DNA from: Chinchilla lanigera
Lineage: Eukaryota > Chordata > Mammalia > Rodentia > Chinchillidae
Direction: 5' to 3'
Assembly: GCF_000276665.1 (NCBI RefSeq)
Contig: NW_004955433.1
Location: 19,912,983-19,976,982 of the forward strand
Length of the DNA stretch: 64,000 nucleotides
The position numbers were made by a program, and so were the translations under genes. The notes below the pieces were generated by a model. The model was not told where the DNA came from. It was given only the letters and a program-made list of their open reading frames with translations, and searched no databases. This document shows, one piece after another, positions 1-11,616 of this stretch. Positions within the stretch are counted from its first letter, which is position 1. Each line of letters starts with the position of its first letter.

Positions 1-77
1 GGATTTAGCTCAGCGGCAAAAGCGCCTGCCTGGCAAGAGCAAGGTCATGAGTTTGGTTCCCAGTACCGGAGAAAAAC

Positions 78-112
<35 letters not shown>
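1..112 (+). mobile_element. ID SINE (tRNA-Ala-derived), 5' end cut by window edge
   Basis: The body begins at GGATTTAGCTCAGCGGC, so the first few bases of the element lie outside the window. The pol III A box (TAGCTCAGCGG) and a B-box-like GTTTGGTTCC are visible. The GTACCGGAGAAAAACC end is followed by a long A tail to about 112. It is a non-autonomous retroposon mobilised by L1. It belongs to the young subfamily with four As in CGGCAAAAGCGCC. The upstream target duplication cannot be seen. Confidence 0.93.
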
Positions 113-113
<1 letters not shown>

Positions 114-538
114 AGGAAAAGAGGACACAGAACTGCTTGCTACACAGCAGCTACTGAAAGAGAGAGGCAAGGTCAAGAGAACTTTATGATATGCACAAGT
201 GCATATATTACCATGTGTAGCTTCAATATTTATTCATCAATATACTTGCGCAATCTACAGATGATTACTAAAGTTATACTGTGTGCAAATGCTTTAATAT
301 GGTCTGGGATTTCTGTGGTCCCCGTGAGAGATTTGGCCTTGGCTCTATTCGATCTTAAATTCTAGGAAAATTCTGAGTTGACATTCAGTGCTAATATGGC
401 AAAAAGTAGCAGAATATGAAGTTCTTTCTTATTAATCATTGTACACACAGATATGGAAATATCATTGCTATGATAGTAGAAGGGTCTTGGAGAATTACCT
501 TGGGAAAAAGAAATTGTGGGTACAAAACTAGACAGAAA

Positions 539-640
539 GGGGCTGGGGATTTAGCTCAGCGGCAAAGCGCCTGCCCGGCAAGCGCAAGGTCGTGAGTTCG
601 GTTCCTGGTACCGGAGAAAAACCAAAAAAAAAAAAAAAAT
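539..640 (+). mobile_element. ID SINE, full length, with target duplication
   Basis: Complete element from GGGGCTGGGGATTTAGC to an A-rich tail. The A box (TAGCTCAGCGG) and B box region (GAGTTCGGTTCC) are intact. It is the three-A variant (CGGCAAAGCGCC). A 10-bp direct repeat TAGACAGAAA lies at 529-538 and 641-650, as expected for an L1-primed insertion. Confidence 0.95.
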
Positions 641-659
641 TAGACAGAAAAACAAACCT

Positions 660-1170
660 TATAAGTAAGCAATAACTGGGATAAAAATTAGCCACGTTAA
701 GCAGAGATTGTGTACTTGGCTCCAGCTGATGGACTTTGAATCTCCCATCAGACGCTTCCTTATGTCCTTATGCAAATATCTTCCTCTACAAGCTGATCAC
801 AGCTTGTTTTTTGGTGAATGTTGTTCTGTTATTTAAGATGACCTCATACCCTTCCCTTGATTCTGACTTTCCTGTGGTGAAGTGCTGCAAACCCCAGACA
901 TTGTGGCCTGGTCTGTGGGCTTCCATTTACATCAGAGGGTTCTCCCTTGAGGTTGCTTACAATACTTTCTTTACCCTTTCAGTGCACACATTTCTTACTC
1001 CTTCTCATAATACCACACGCTACTCAGACAGAATGGACCTAGGCTTCTATCTCTGATTTACGGAAGTATTTCTTTGGTTATTAGGAGGAGTGCGCCAGTG
1101 AACCCTGACTGTTAGCCTGACTATATTAAGCGATGCCTGCTGAGGCACATGGGTTATGATGGTGCTATAT
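660..1170. other. Unassigned stretch; a 106-codon open frame is not supported as a gene
   Basis: No repeat or gene recognised. An open frame on + at 736-1056 has no recognisable domain, no family resemblance and no flanking gene signals. I treat it as chance. Confidence 0.6.
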
Positions 1171-1179
1171 TGTAGAGTG

Positions 1180-1512
1180 CATGAAGCTACTATTGTTCAC
1201 AGCTGAATGTGTTTAGAAGTGTAGCCTATGGGGATCACTAGGGATGATACTGTGAAGGGTATTTTTCTTTCAGTCTCTCTCTCTCTTTCTCTGTCTCTAT
1301 CTGTCTCTTTCTCTCTCTTTTTTCCTGTGTTAGCTTCCACAGTGAGCAGCTCCGCTTCAGCACACTCTTCCACCCTAATGTTGCAGCCTCTGCAGGAGCA
1401 TACTGGGGACTGAGATCTCTGAAACCATGCACCACAGTAAACATATCCTCTTTTAATTGCTGGGTCTTGGTTATTTCTTCTCAGCAATGGGAAAACTGGC
1501 CAATGTACTAAG
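1180..1512 (+). mobile_element. MaLR-type LTR, + strand, with internal CT tract
   Basis: The 3' half has the marks of rodent MaLR (MT/ORR1-like) LTRs: a CT-rich run, then GTGAGCAGCTCCGC, a CACTCTTCCACC motif, CTCTGAAACCATGCACCA, and an end resembling the usual GGTATTT...CAGCAA...AAGCTGAC. The 5' boundary is vague. This is an old non-autonomous LTR retroposon with no coding content. An open frame on the minus strand here is translated microsatellite plus LTR. Confidence 0.7.
1270..1323. repeat. (CT)n-rich microsatellite inside the LTR
   Basis: Imperfect TCTCTC/TCTGTC run. CT-rich tracts are normal in the middle of rodent MaLR LTRs, so this is probably expansion of an inherited part and not a separate event. 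Confidence 0.9.
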
Positions 1513-1529
1513 TCTCTAATCTTATGTAA

Positions 1530-2585
1530 GGGTCTTTCCTTCTGTAGCGTCAGTTGATCTTTAGTATAATAATGGTGGTTTAGCTCAAACTCAGACAGAA
1601 TACATTATTATCGCACCATTTGTATGTCTACTTTAGTAACTCCTCAGAACTAATCTGCCAGCTGGGTCCTATCAGTCTATTGCTCAGTAGTAGCACAATA
1701 CAGATAAAGTGTCCAATCAGCCCACATCAAATGGGAAACCCATGGATGCAGGATTTGACATTACTCTCTTCACTGAAGGGTCATTTGACTTTTATTTTTC
1801 ATCTTGGAGCTCCTGGTGGAATTTTGTCTCAACAGAAGAGTGAGAGTATTCCTCCAGTTTCAGGAGTCCTATTCTAGCTTTCTTCCTCCCTTTAGAGCAT
1901 GAACAGCCCTGTGGAGATTAGAATGATATTCTATTCTGATAATTCCATGAACTCACTTCTCCTTTCTTTCAACTTGATTTAATCCCTAGATTTGATCTAA
2001 AATTATAACCCTTCTTCTCTAGAGGTTTAACTTCACAATATTTCATGGTTATCATATGTAACCTGTAGGATATTACAAGGCATTTCATATGGGCTAAAAT
2101 GATGTTTATACAAAAATACTGAAAACTTGGAAACAATTTAAGAGAAAGACTATATATTTTTCATGGCCATTGTGAATATTTTTTAACTAAATGGCATTCT
2201 CTGGAAGAATTTTTTTGGGGGGGGGGATTTTACCATTTGTCATTTGATTAAAACTCAAACACTGTAAAGTTGCATGTTAACTTACAGATTTCTGTCTTAT
2301 ACAAAAAAATGCAAAGGTTAGAGTGCATTATTCTCTAGGACAAAAGGCTGTTTTGTATGTAATTTAGTGAATTTATTTTACCACGCTTTTATTTTGCTTA
2401 AGTGTTTCATTTTTCTAGATACCTAGATGAACTTCTTCATTGCATGCTGTGAAAATCATCTTTATCATGTCACTGATGGTTTCATTTGTAAGTTAAAATG
2501 TTTGCAATGTGTTTTTCCATATTTGTTATGAGAGCTGTAGTTTTAACTTTTAGAAATTTCTACTTTATGATTATTTCAATGCTCT
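1530..2585. other. AT-rich stretch without recognised genes or repeats
   Basis: Only a short T-then-G homopolymer junction near 2211-2226 stands out. An open frame at 1620-1877 has no family resemblance. Confidence 0.6.
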
Positions 2586-2589
2586 TTAT

Positions 2590-2765
2590 TTTCTACTTCA
2601 GTCATTTGTTCAGGCACTTATCCATTTTACAATCATTTTTAGGGCCCTAATGCTGGGATGGGTATTGTCCTGGGTGCATAGGATATAGAAGCAAGCAAAA
2701 CAGTATAAATCCTTGCTTCATTGAAGTTGAGAGGGAAATATGACTTGTGGGATAATATAAAAAGG
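2590..2765 (-). mobile_element. L2-like LINE remnant, antisense
   Basis: The series TTCAGGCACTTATCC, GTCCTGGGTGCATAGGATATAGAAGCAAGCAAAACA and TCCTTGCTTCATTGAAGTTGAGAGG follows the reverse complement of the L2 3' region (usual form: last-in-sequence AATAAATATTTGTTGAATGA). Strongly decayed, no coding content. Confidence 0.6.
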
Positions 2766-2769
2766 CAGA

Positions 2770-3840
2770 AATGTTTAGTAGGCACTGTGAATCCCAGTTC
2801 TGCATAAATATCACCTTGGGAACTTAATAATCATATAATTTACAATGTGTCAATTGCAAGTATTTTAATTCTGTAACTTCTTTTATGGGAGCCAGTTATC
2901 TCCATTTTAACCTGCTCCCTAGGCAGTTTGGATGCGTTTGGTCTTAGGAACAAGATTTTTTGAGAAATAAATCTGGACTTTTCATGTTCATGTGAATGTT
3001 TTCATGTCTCCATATCATGCCAAGAAAATGATCAAATCACTAAACAAAAATTAAAATCATTGAAAATCTGAATTCTGAATGTTTCTCCTTGTATTTCTCT
3101 TACCCTAAATAGTTGAAACATAACCCTGAGCATATTACATTCCAGCTGCTCTAGGTCCTCAGTTATGTTATTCTTAAAACATCAGATTGGACAAGGTGAC
3201 AACTAATGTTTATTCTAGCTCTCAATTCTACAAACAAAAGTTCAATATATGAATATCATTTCATGATCCAGTATTCACAATGTGTAATGCATACATTAAT
3301 TTGTTAATATTAGAGTTCATTAGTTACTACTAGAATTAATTAATGCAAAACAGGCTATGAACTTATACCAAATTTTGTATGGTTTTATTTTATATGATGT
3401 ACAATAAATCAGATCTTCCACCAGTTAACATTCTGTCACCAGTTTTTCTTGCACTATGGTATAATGAAAAACAACTAATTAATATGCTTCTAATAACTTA
3501 CTGAATCATATCCTTGGCACCTAAAATCAACCCTTAGGAGTAGCAGGAACCACAATACATGGGCATGCCTGTGACTGCAATTTTCAGGGAAGGCTGTGAA
3601 TTGCATATAGTATCTAATGAATTATTTATAGTCATAAAAATGAGCTGAAACATGCATATCAGCCATGGTAGAGTGAACTGTGATAGCACTTGGAGAAGTG
3701 AGCAAAATCTCTCTGCCAGACCCATGATTCCCTTGAAATTCTTTCTAAGCATTGTGGTACCTAGGCTTTGTTCTTAAAAAAGAAATGGAAAAGACAAAAT
3801 AAAAAAAACAAGCAAGAGAGAGAGAGACCTTCCCTCTCAG
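2770..3840. other. AT-rich unassigned stretch
   Basis: No coding gene seen. A short piece near 2788-2830 (CCAGTTCTGCATAAATATCACC) faintly recalls the MER5 DNA transposon, too weak to call. The small open frame at 3534-3752 (-) is not supported. Confidence 0.5.
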
Positions 3841-3847
3841 TCCATGC

Positions 3848-4620
3848 AGGCTTCTGTAACTACCATTAACTGAGTGTTTTATAAAAGTGCAGAATTAGTC
3901 CCAACAAATATGAAAACAGACACCAAATGTTATGATCTGTGTCTAAATGTCCCCCCAAAGCCTCATGCAGTCATAGGGCTTTTTCAGAGTGGCAGAATCT
4001 AAAGTGTATGATGCTGGGATTAAGGGTGCATGGTCAGTTCACTGATTGGTTTGGCACTCCCATGATCCCAGCAGCCTAGATAGAGTATAAGAGGGGCAGT
4101 CAGGTGTTAATTTTGCTATCTTCTGACTGTGAAGAACTGTTCTCTTCTGCAAAGCTACCCTGCAATGGAGCCAGCCACATATAGACTGAAACCTCTACAA
4201 ATTATAAGCTAAATAAACCTTCCTGTCTTAACTCTAGGCATCAGGTATTTTGTCTCAGCAACAAGAGAAAAGCAAGTAAAACACCAAACCAAACTAACCA
4301 AAGGAACAAAACACTGGAACTTCATTTTTCCTAATAAATGAACCCAAGAAATCCAACATCAAGGTACTGGAAGATTCAGTCTCTGGTGAGGATCCATTTC
4401 CTTGTCCATAGATGGTGAATTCCCAGTGTTTGCTCAGGTGGCAGAAGGAGTTAATGAGCTCAGTATGGCTGTTTTAGGAGTACTAATTCTACCCACTAGC
4501 CATCTCAAAAGACTTAAATACCTGGTCACCTCCCCCAAAACCCAACATCCAATTCCATCACTTTGTTAAGATTTGTACCTGTGAGTTTGGGGTCCAAAAA
4601 CATTTAAACTATAACACCCC
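3848..4620 (-). mobile_element. MLT1/MST-type MaLR LTR, antisense, split by a younger LTR
   Basis: Two pieces (about 3848-3927 and 4289-4620) read as one antisense MaLR LTR. Left: CTTCTGTAACTACCATTAAC then GAGTGTTTTATAAA. Right: ATCAAGGTACTGG, AGATTCAGTCTCTGGTGAGG, a GTGGCAGAAGGAG block, GGTCACCTCCCCCAAAACC, and a TTGGGGTCC...CATTTAAAC end. The middle is the separate LTR at 3928-4283. Confidence 0.72.
3928..4283 (+). mobile_element. MaLR solo LTR with 5-bp target duplication, nested
   Basis: A 356-bp unit starting TG (TGTTATGATCTG) and ending CA (AGTAAAACA), flanked by CCAAA at 3923-3927 and 4284-4288. This is the TG...CA structure and 5-bp duplication of an LTR retroposon. It carries an AATAAA signal at 4212-4217 and the MaLR end block (GGAGCCAGCCAC, CTACAAATTATAAGC, CAGGTATTTTGTCTCAGCAA). 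No internal region remains, so it is a solo LTR left by recombination or a fully deleted element. It sits inside an older antisense MaLR. Confidence 0.88.
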
Positions 4621-4859
4621 TTTTTCTATGAGTCTGTGATCATTGGTACATTGTGCAAAGAGTATCACGTTCCTGAATATTCTCTAGTTCCTTTATCCAT
4701 CACAGTTGTTATCACTACATTTGACAAGATTTATGTCTGAAATAGATGGAAGGGCAACAAAAGTTTGTTATTTGATATAGATGTCTTTTAAAATAGAACA
4801 TAATTGTCATTTTTGTTGCTCTAGAACATGATACATGAATCAAATATCTGAGAAAATAT

Positions 4860-5100
4860 CTCGACTGCAAACCCTTCCACTAGGTGGAAAGCTCACTGGT
4901 GACAGGTACCAAGATTCTTTTACCTTCCCCTAATATGTTGCACCTGCTCTATCCCACTGGGCCGTCTGAATAGTCATCAAATTTATTGACACATTGAGGA
5001 AAAGTGTCTGATATTTATCTCAATGGAAGACATAGGAATATGGGAAGTAGAAAAGGTCACCCCTTTTGGTGGAGTTTATGTTCTAGTGGCACACAAAAAA
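4860..5100. mobile_element. L2-derived debris
   Basis: 4860-4980 resembles the L2 sense motif around CCACTAG...GGAAAGCTCACTGG...GGTACCAAG. 4980-5100 resembles antisense L2 (TTTATTGACACATTGAGG, then GGTGGAGTTTATGTTCTAGTGGCA). Both are badly decayed, and the class assignment is from memory. Confidence 0.45.
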
Positions 5101-5206
5101 GGTTGCTGAGAAAAATGAGCAGTTTTAACAATAGATTTTACTTATAGACTAAGAACCAGAAAGAAACTACAACTGTTCCTCTTCTGACTGCATATTTCTT
5201 TTGATG

Positions 5207-5245
5207 TTCATAATGAACTTTGTTTTTTTTTCATAATGAACTTTG
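5207..5245. repeat. 16-bp direct repeat separated by poly-T
   Basis: TTCATAATGAACTTTG occurs at 5207-5222 and 5230-5245 with a T run between. This is a small local duplication, probably by replication slippage. Confidence 0.85.
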
Positions 5246-5489
5246 AACTTTGTGTATTAAATTAATTTACCCTTCCTTATACCCATTAAGAATAATCTAA
5301 AATATCATTGAATCATAATATATTATTGAATCACTGAAACATATAGTATAGAAATATATATCTCCTTTTGTCCTGGATTACTACTTGGTGTGTTGTAGGA
5401 TAGGAATATAATTTAAAACAAATCAGATTTGGCCCTTATCTTTGCTTTTTAAATTCCTAATCTAGAAGACATTTCTTTTGTTTTTCTGC

Positions 5490-5895
5490 TTACAGCCTCG
5501 CTTTTTACTAAAGTCTTAGTTCAAATATTTATCACTTCCTCAAGGAACTGTTCCCTGACCCTCCTTTCTTATGTAGAATGAATTAAATGCTAGATATTTG
5601 TGCTCCCATGGATATCTGAACTCAGCTTATTATAATCTAACATGCAATGAATTATTTTTCTAATTCTAGTTTGAACTTCCATTCATTCTTTAAGAACTAT
5701 CTCAAATTATCTTTGTGAAATTCCCTTCTAGGGAAGAAAATCCCTCACAACCTGGTGCAGGCCTAAGCTAGACCATTTAACACACCTTCCTCTGTTATGT
5801 TCACTAACACATTTGATTTGGTTCTATGCCCTCAGAATCTAGCACAGGATCTAATGTATACATATGCTTAGTGAATGTTGCCTAGATTAAATTTT
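5490..5895 (+). mobile_element. L2-like LINE remnant, sense
   Basis: Matches in order: AGTCTTAGTTCAAATATTTATCACTTCC, AGGAACTGTTCCCTGACCCTCC, TATGCCCTCAGAATCTAGCACAGG and CTTAGTGAATGTTG. This is the usual order at an L2 3' end (TCAGCTCAAATGTCACC, CCTTCCCTGACC, CTAGCACAG, AATAAATGTTTGTTGAA). A second TTCTTTAAGAACTATCTCAAATTATC in the middle suggests two overlapping copies. Confidence 0.65.
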
Positions 5896-5899
5896 AGGA

Positions 5900-8030
5900 T
5901 CAACATTCCATATATTGATCCCATCCAGATTGGTTTCTTCCCCCAAATATCTATGGAATCTTGCTGCATTCATCATTTCCTTTGGAATAACGGTCCTTTA
6001 CACATTTAAAAAATCTCCAGTAGTTCAATCAATGTGTAAAGAAAACTATAATTACTAAAGTTCTGCAATTATTTGAGCACAATGTATCAGATATTTTGTT
6101 TTCCAACATTGAACATTTTATACACAGAAGTGTTGAGGTTCTTTTTTCAGTCAAACCAATACCCTTAAGACGACTTCTACTTCTTTTGCTACTATAGCTC
6201 TCCCTGTGGTGGACCAAACCAATAAACAAACAACCTAATAAATAAATATGCTTCCCTGGTAGTGGGAAGGCAAACCCAGGGAGGATTTCATTCCTGCTGT
6301 ATTAGTGAAATAAGAAGCAAGAGGTGTCGATGTTGTGCTATGGACTCCAGAATCTGTGTCTTCCATCGGTTGCAAATCTGAGCACAAATTCTGTATCAGT
6401 AGAAAATGATCCCTATGTTCTATTTTGTTTTTAAAGAATTGAGGTACAGAAAAGTATGAAGCATGTGCTACTATTTGTATAATGCAACAGAAAAGTATGT
6501 CTTCTTGTGGATTTTTAACATTTTTGAAGTATACTCAAGAAATTAATAGTTGCCTATACAAAGGAAAACTAGTTTGGAATACAGAGATGTAAATAAACAG
6601 TTTATTGCATAAGCTTTGCACTTAGTGAGTTTTGATCTACCAGCGTATACTTTTCCCCACTCAAAAACATAATACAAAAATTTGGCTAAAGCCTCACATC
6701 TGAGTTAAGTCATTTGACAGAGTACTAGATTTCAACGCAGCCAGGTAACTTGTATCTCTTAGAGCATTTCATACCTCCCTTCCTTTTAGGAGTCACCAGT
6801 ACATTGTTCTCATATAATAATTCATAATAGATAGAATCATAGGGACCCTGCTGCACTGAGAGTTTGATGTCATCACAAACCTTTCCCCTTACTAATGTGC
6901 ACATACCCCAGACTTGACGCCCTCCACGTTTCTTATCCAGAACTGTCCAGAGACCAATTAGGCACAGTTGCTTCAAGTATTTTAAGCCTTCTAAAAAGGG
7001 AGGGGAGTATCATCAACAATGGAGTTAATAATTTATCAAATATATATTGAATGCTTATTGAACATGGCTGAAAAATGTACATGAATTGTAGGAGTTAGAT
7101 GTCACTCACCTTGAAACCAGATCAATAACGGTTATAAGAAAATGAGCATTTGTTAAGCTGCTACTGTTTGTGGGACTTTCAAATGAGTTTTTTCTGTTCA
7201 GTTATCTGAATTTTAACTAATTCATTAAATACACTTAATAATTAATTCATTTAGTCCACTCAAACTCTTCTGAGGGAGTTTTTTTATGTTCTTTTTATAA
7301 TAAAGTAAACAGAAATAAGTATACTGAATAAATTGTCCATGTATCTATCCTCTCTGACTCTAAAATTCTTTGTACCAAACTCCCAGAGAACCATAGAAAT
7401 GGTGTTAAAATAATAAAGGTTTAAAATCTCATTTCTTTGTTCCAGCTGTGTTTGATTAATCCTTTACAGCAGAATATCACCACAAAATACAGGATGTATT
7501 TCATAAAACACCTTAATCTGTTTATTCATCACTTCAGGGTACATTAGAGAGACTGGGAACTTGATCTTCATTTTCCAACTAACAGATGTTGTTAGTAAAA
7601 AACATGTAATTGAGCACTTCAGGGCAATTATTTTAAAATATAATGCTCACCTTTCCAATAACTTTCCATGTGGTTTCTTGAAATTAAGACACATTTCATG
7701 TTGACTCATCAAATGGCTCCATGCACCCTCCTCTGAGACGATGTTACCTCAAAAAGTATGGCTTTAAATTGCCAACCCAGTACAAAGAGGAAGAATGTCA
7801 GACCTCCTACATATTCAGAACCGTCTGTCACCAGGTCTGGAGCTGCTAACTGAGGCTTTTTAAGCCTCTCTCTGCTGTTTCTTTTCCTTACACCCAGGTG
7901 ATTATTGCATTCATAAAGCATTTTTCTTCCTTTCAGAAATCCCAGAATCTTAATGTACATCTGTATCAGGTAAGATTCTAAAAGATAATTTAAATAGCGC
8001 AATTACTTGATTTCTCCAAATGTGCTGTAC
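5900..8030. other. AT-rich stretch without recognised genes
   Basis: No protein family, RNA gene or young retroelement recognised. Minus-strand open frames at 6029-6229, 6725-6976 and 7709-8002 are short and lack recognisable domains. The one at 6725-6976 lies in slightly less AT-rich DNA but shows no conserved motif. A faint antisense L2-like beginning is visible near 7025-7060. Confidence 0.55.
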
Positions 8031-8034
8031 TCTA

Positions 8035-8320
8035 TCTAACACATCTTTTTGCCTTTATATCTGTAGTTTCCTCCACCTAGCACGTCTCTGCCTCACCCAC
8101 GCACCCACCATCTCTTGCCAATCTTTATTTGTCTTTCAGAATCCATCTCGTCATTGCTTTGTCTCTAAAATATATCCTGATTTTATCTTATAACCTAGGC
8201 AGAGTTATGTATCTTCCTATTGTGACCACATTGAACATCATGAAGAACTGTCTTACAATAGTCCTTAGCCTGCCCACCTCTTTTCCTTTAGACTAATGCT
8301 ATCCTGAAGTCAAGCACACA
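8035..8320 (+). mobile_element. L2-like LINE remnant, sense
   Basis: Shows the L2 3' sequence order in decayed form: CTCTGCCTCACCC, TTGCCAATCTTTATTTGTCTTTCAGAATCCATCTC, then AGGCAGAGTTATGTATCTTCC. No coding potential. Confidence 0.55.
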
Positions 8321-8702
8321 CTCACATATGGATATAATTATTACTAAAAACTGCCAGGCACAGAGCTTCCTTCAGAGTGCAAATAAAGTTTTTGCAAATG
8401 TTTAAAAACATACCTTTTTTGTTAGAGCAGCACAGTTATTAAGTCACTACTACATAGACTACCAGGCTGAAAGCACTGTGGGCCCGGATTCAGTGTTGGT
8501 GCAGAAGAGGGCAACAGTATGAGTGACAGATGCATAAATACCTTCTCCCCTCACTTACTGTGATATGTGTAATAAGTTAACTAACCCCTTGCTACAACAG
8601 GTCTTTCTTAGGGAAATGAGGATAAAAGAGGATTCTGAATCTATAGAGTTGTTCTTATTTAAAGAGATAAATTTATTTTAGACTTTAAGTATCTAATACT
8701 AT

Positions 8703-9150
8703 TTTAGTTACATTTCTCCTTGCTGAGACAAAATACCTGACAACCAAAGTTAAAAGTGGAAAGGTTTATTTGGCTTATAGTTTGTAGAGGATTCAGGTCA
8801 TAGGTGGCTGGCTCCAAGGCAGGGAGGCATGGCAGAGGAGCATCACAGAGGAGAAACAGTTCACGGCAGGCAGAAGACAGCAAGACAGCAAAGTAGCAAA
8901 TGGTAAGGGAAAAGCAACAAGCAGCGACACTCTTTCTGCCCCTTATATCCTATCCAGGCTACTCACCCTTAGGGCACTCACACCCAAAGTGGAGCAACCT
9001 TAATCCTAGCATCTCACCCTAAATCAACCCTAGCAACACATGCTTTTTCCCAGCATCACTCACCCTCTAACCATCAACCTTTGCAAAACCTCACCTACGA
9101 CCATAGAAGGCTTGTGGGAGTGGGCACCTAGGTACAAACTGTAACCCTCA
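8703..9150 (-). mobile_element. MaLR LTR, antisense, about 450 bp
   Basis: On the minus strand the end block reads GGAGCCAGCCACCTATGACC, CTACAAACTATAAGCC, AATAAA (TTTATT at 8765-8770 on +), then CAGGTATTTTGTCTCAGCAA. This matches the LTR at 3928-4283 closely, so the two belong to the same group. It is longer than that copy because of extra central sequence. No target duplication was confirmed. Confidence 0.82.
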
Positions 9151-9429
9151 CTTAAGGATCTGGGACACCACAAGTGTTAAAGGCCTTATCATCCATTTGG
9201 GAAGAGAAATTAAGAATCACAGAAATACAAATAAAACTTTCACTTTAAAGAATTTTCAGTGATAAGGAGTTTTAATTCATTCACAAATTTAACAACATTT
9301 GAAAACTATAATTAACACAACAATAAGATCCACAGGATCAGGAGTTGAATTTTCTTAAAATGCCACTCTGCCTTTCTAGATCACTTGTTTGCAAAGAGGA
9401 CTGTGAGATCAGTAGAAATAGCAGGGAGC

Positions 9430-9526
9430 TGTTACAAATGCCACATACCCAAATCCACTTTAGACAAACAGAGGCTGCCTCTGGGCCCTGGACTCTGTTA
9501 AAAGTTTGAGAACCACTGTGCTAGAC
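9430..9526 (+). mobile_element. MER5-like hAT DNA transposon fragment
   Basis: The end AAAAGTTTGAGAACCACTGTGC at about 9498-9519 is the familiar terminal sequence of the mammalian MER5 (hAT-Charlie, non-autonomous) family. Only the terminal part is clear. Confidence 0.6.
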
Positions 9527-9529
9527 AAA

Positions 9530-10790
9530 GTTAATTCAGAGGAAGGCAATATAGTTTGTATTGATAGCCCTCCCTGCAAAATGAGGTCTGCCATTTTCCC
9601 CCAACATATATATATATATTTTTTACAAATCTTTACTATTGATTGCTTCATAGAATGGATACATCTTCCTCAGATGTCCCTTGAGTAAACTTCTTTCTCA
9701 TGTTTAAGCCATTGGAATTATGTTCTTAGTTTCAGGACCACTTTAGATGAAGTATTTTTTCCCTCCCTTCAGTTAACCTGTCCTAAAGATAAATCCTGGG
9801 TAGATTTAGTATGTGGAAAATTTTTAGAAAATAATTATTTTATCAGTGAAGATCCACTAGGGGAACAGAGTTAAGACAATATTGATCATATCTATAATAT
9901 AAAATATTTAATAGCTAATATTCTAAATAGACCATATGACATATGACTCATTTACAAAGTAGCCTCACAGTAGCCACCTGTAGCATCAGATGTGTAAGAA
10001 TGAAAAAGGACCATTTTCACCCTAAACAGGAAGAGGATCCAGTAAAAGTCGAAGGCCTGGAGCTCATTACAGTCTCTGGTGAGTCCTTATCAGAAACCTG
10101 AAAGCTGAAGAGGCTGCACTTGAGAAGAATAAGCACTTTAAGTAAGAGGGAACACCCAAAGGCAAGGGTGGGGACTGGAGCTCCTTGGAAGAGGTGAAAG
10201 CACAGATTTCTTTCTTTCCCTTTTCATTCCTTCTGGGCTACAAGTCTATTGGTTGATGTTACCCACATAAGGATGAGTCTTCTCTCTTCTGTAAGTAAAT
10301 CATCCAGACACACTCAGAACTGTACTAAACTAATTCACAAGACTTTTGTTATTAAGGTTGACACTATAATTAATATTACAATTATTTTTCTTCCCCATCA
10401 TCTACTTCCCCCGAGTCATAGGCTAAAATTCTCTTGGTGGTGGTAGGAGACATGCTAAAGGTGAAGAGGAGAACAAGAAAAGAGTCTGACCTAATTGACC
10501 AAATATTTTTTTCTGCTATGCTAACAATGCATCCTTATATGTACTACTATCCTTCATAATTTATAAGTCTGGTAATAAAAGATAACTCCTGCTTCATTCC
10601 CTGTGCAAGATCCTGTATCTCTAAGTATAACCTGCTATTACTGCTGTTCAAAAAACCTAAGTGTTCAGGTTTTGAAAAACATTTGAGAAAAAGCTTCTTA
10701 ACATCTTGGATGGACAGCATATTTTGTTTTGTTTCATTTGGGGAAGAAAGGAAAGGCCAAATTACCTTGATCAAATAGTTCAAGAGGTTC
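9530..10790. other. Unassigned stretch
   Basis: Contains a short (TA)n run near 9605-9620. Nothing else was recognised. The open frames here are under 82 codons and overlap each other on opposite strands. Confidence 0.55.
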
Positions 10791-10794
10791 AATG

Positions 10795-10878
10795 GGATTG
10801 GGGGTTAGCTCAGTGGCAGAGCATAACTTTAGTATGTCAGAAAGTGTGGGTTCCATTTCTAGTATCACACCCAAAAAA
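10795..10878 (+). mobile_element. Old ID-like SINE
   Basis: GGGGGTTAGCTCAGTGGCAGAGCATAAC followed by GTGTGGGTTCCATTTCTAGTATCACACCC and a short A tail. The A box is intact; the B box is degraded. The CAGTGGCAGAG form is nearer the general rodent ID than the young local subfamily. Confidence 0.82.
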
Positions 10879-11476
10879 GTTAACTGGGCATTCTGGGAAG
10901 CCTTCTGAATCTTTTCTCACATGTAAATCTATGATTTCCTTGTTTCTTTAAGAGTTTTAGAAATAGTAGGCACTCACTTGCCTAAATCTGTGCTACATCC
11001 ACATGACTCTGTTCAAAGATTCATTTCTTAAAATAACACATTATGTGTATCTGGAAAATCATGTACCATTATCAATATTCCTCAACGTAAAATGTTTTAA
11101 AAATAGTATAATGTTTACATTCAAACTATTTCACATGATTGTTGAAAGCTCAACAGCTCTGGGACAACTGTACATTGACAAATTCTATGTTCTTAAGGAG
11201 CTGAACATAGTGAATAACAAACTTAAGCTGAATAGTGAAACATGAAGCACACAGAGACAGAGTAATGGATACAATTTTTGGCTTCTTTAATAAACAAACG
11301 TTTTATGAAATCTGCAAGATGATGGTTGATTCCACCATTTATTGCCATTTTTAAAATGGGAGAGAACAAGTAGCATTTAATACTCTGCATTCATTTAGCA
11401 AATTCCACTTTAAATGTGGAATCTTGTCATTACAGAGTGAACATATACATGACTACATACAAAATGATATTTTGAT

Positions 11477-11616
11477 TTTTTTTAGACATGGTCTCATTAT
11501 ATAGTGCAAGCTGGCCTTGAACTCACTAATGTAGCCCAGGCTGGCCTTAAACACACGCTCATCCTCATGCCTCAGCCTCCAGAGTCCTGGGATTGCAAGT
11601 GTGCCCAACCACACAT
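11477..11616 (-). mobile_element. B1 SINE, antisense, with internal duplication
   Basis: The poly-T start, GACATGGTCTCATTATATAG, two copies of GGCTGGCCTTGAACTCA/GGCTGGCCTTAAACACA and CCTCAGCCTCC...CTGGGATTGCAAGTGTG give a complete antisense B1. The doubled GGCTGGCCTT block is the internal duplication that marks rodent B1. An open frame through it is not a gene. Confidence 0.9.

Noticed and set aside
539..640. tRNA-like A and B boxes suggesting a tRNA gene
   Set aside because: The unit has a GTACCGG end with an A tail and target duplications, and recurs nine times, so it is an ID SINE and not a tRNA gene.
736..1056. 106-codon open frame
   Set aside because: No family resemblance, no splice or promoter context, and expected by chance in 64 kb.
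1197..1487. 96-codon open frame with Arg-Glu repeats
   Set aside because: It is the CT microsatellite in a MaLR LTR, read on the other strand.
10547..10951. Open frames around the old ID
   Set aside because: Both are short and mutual shadows, and one reads through the ID element.
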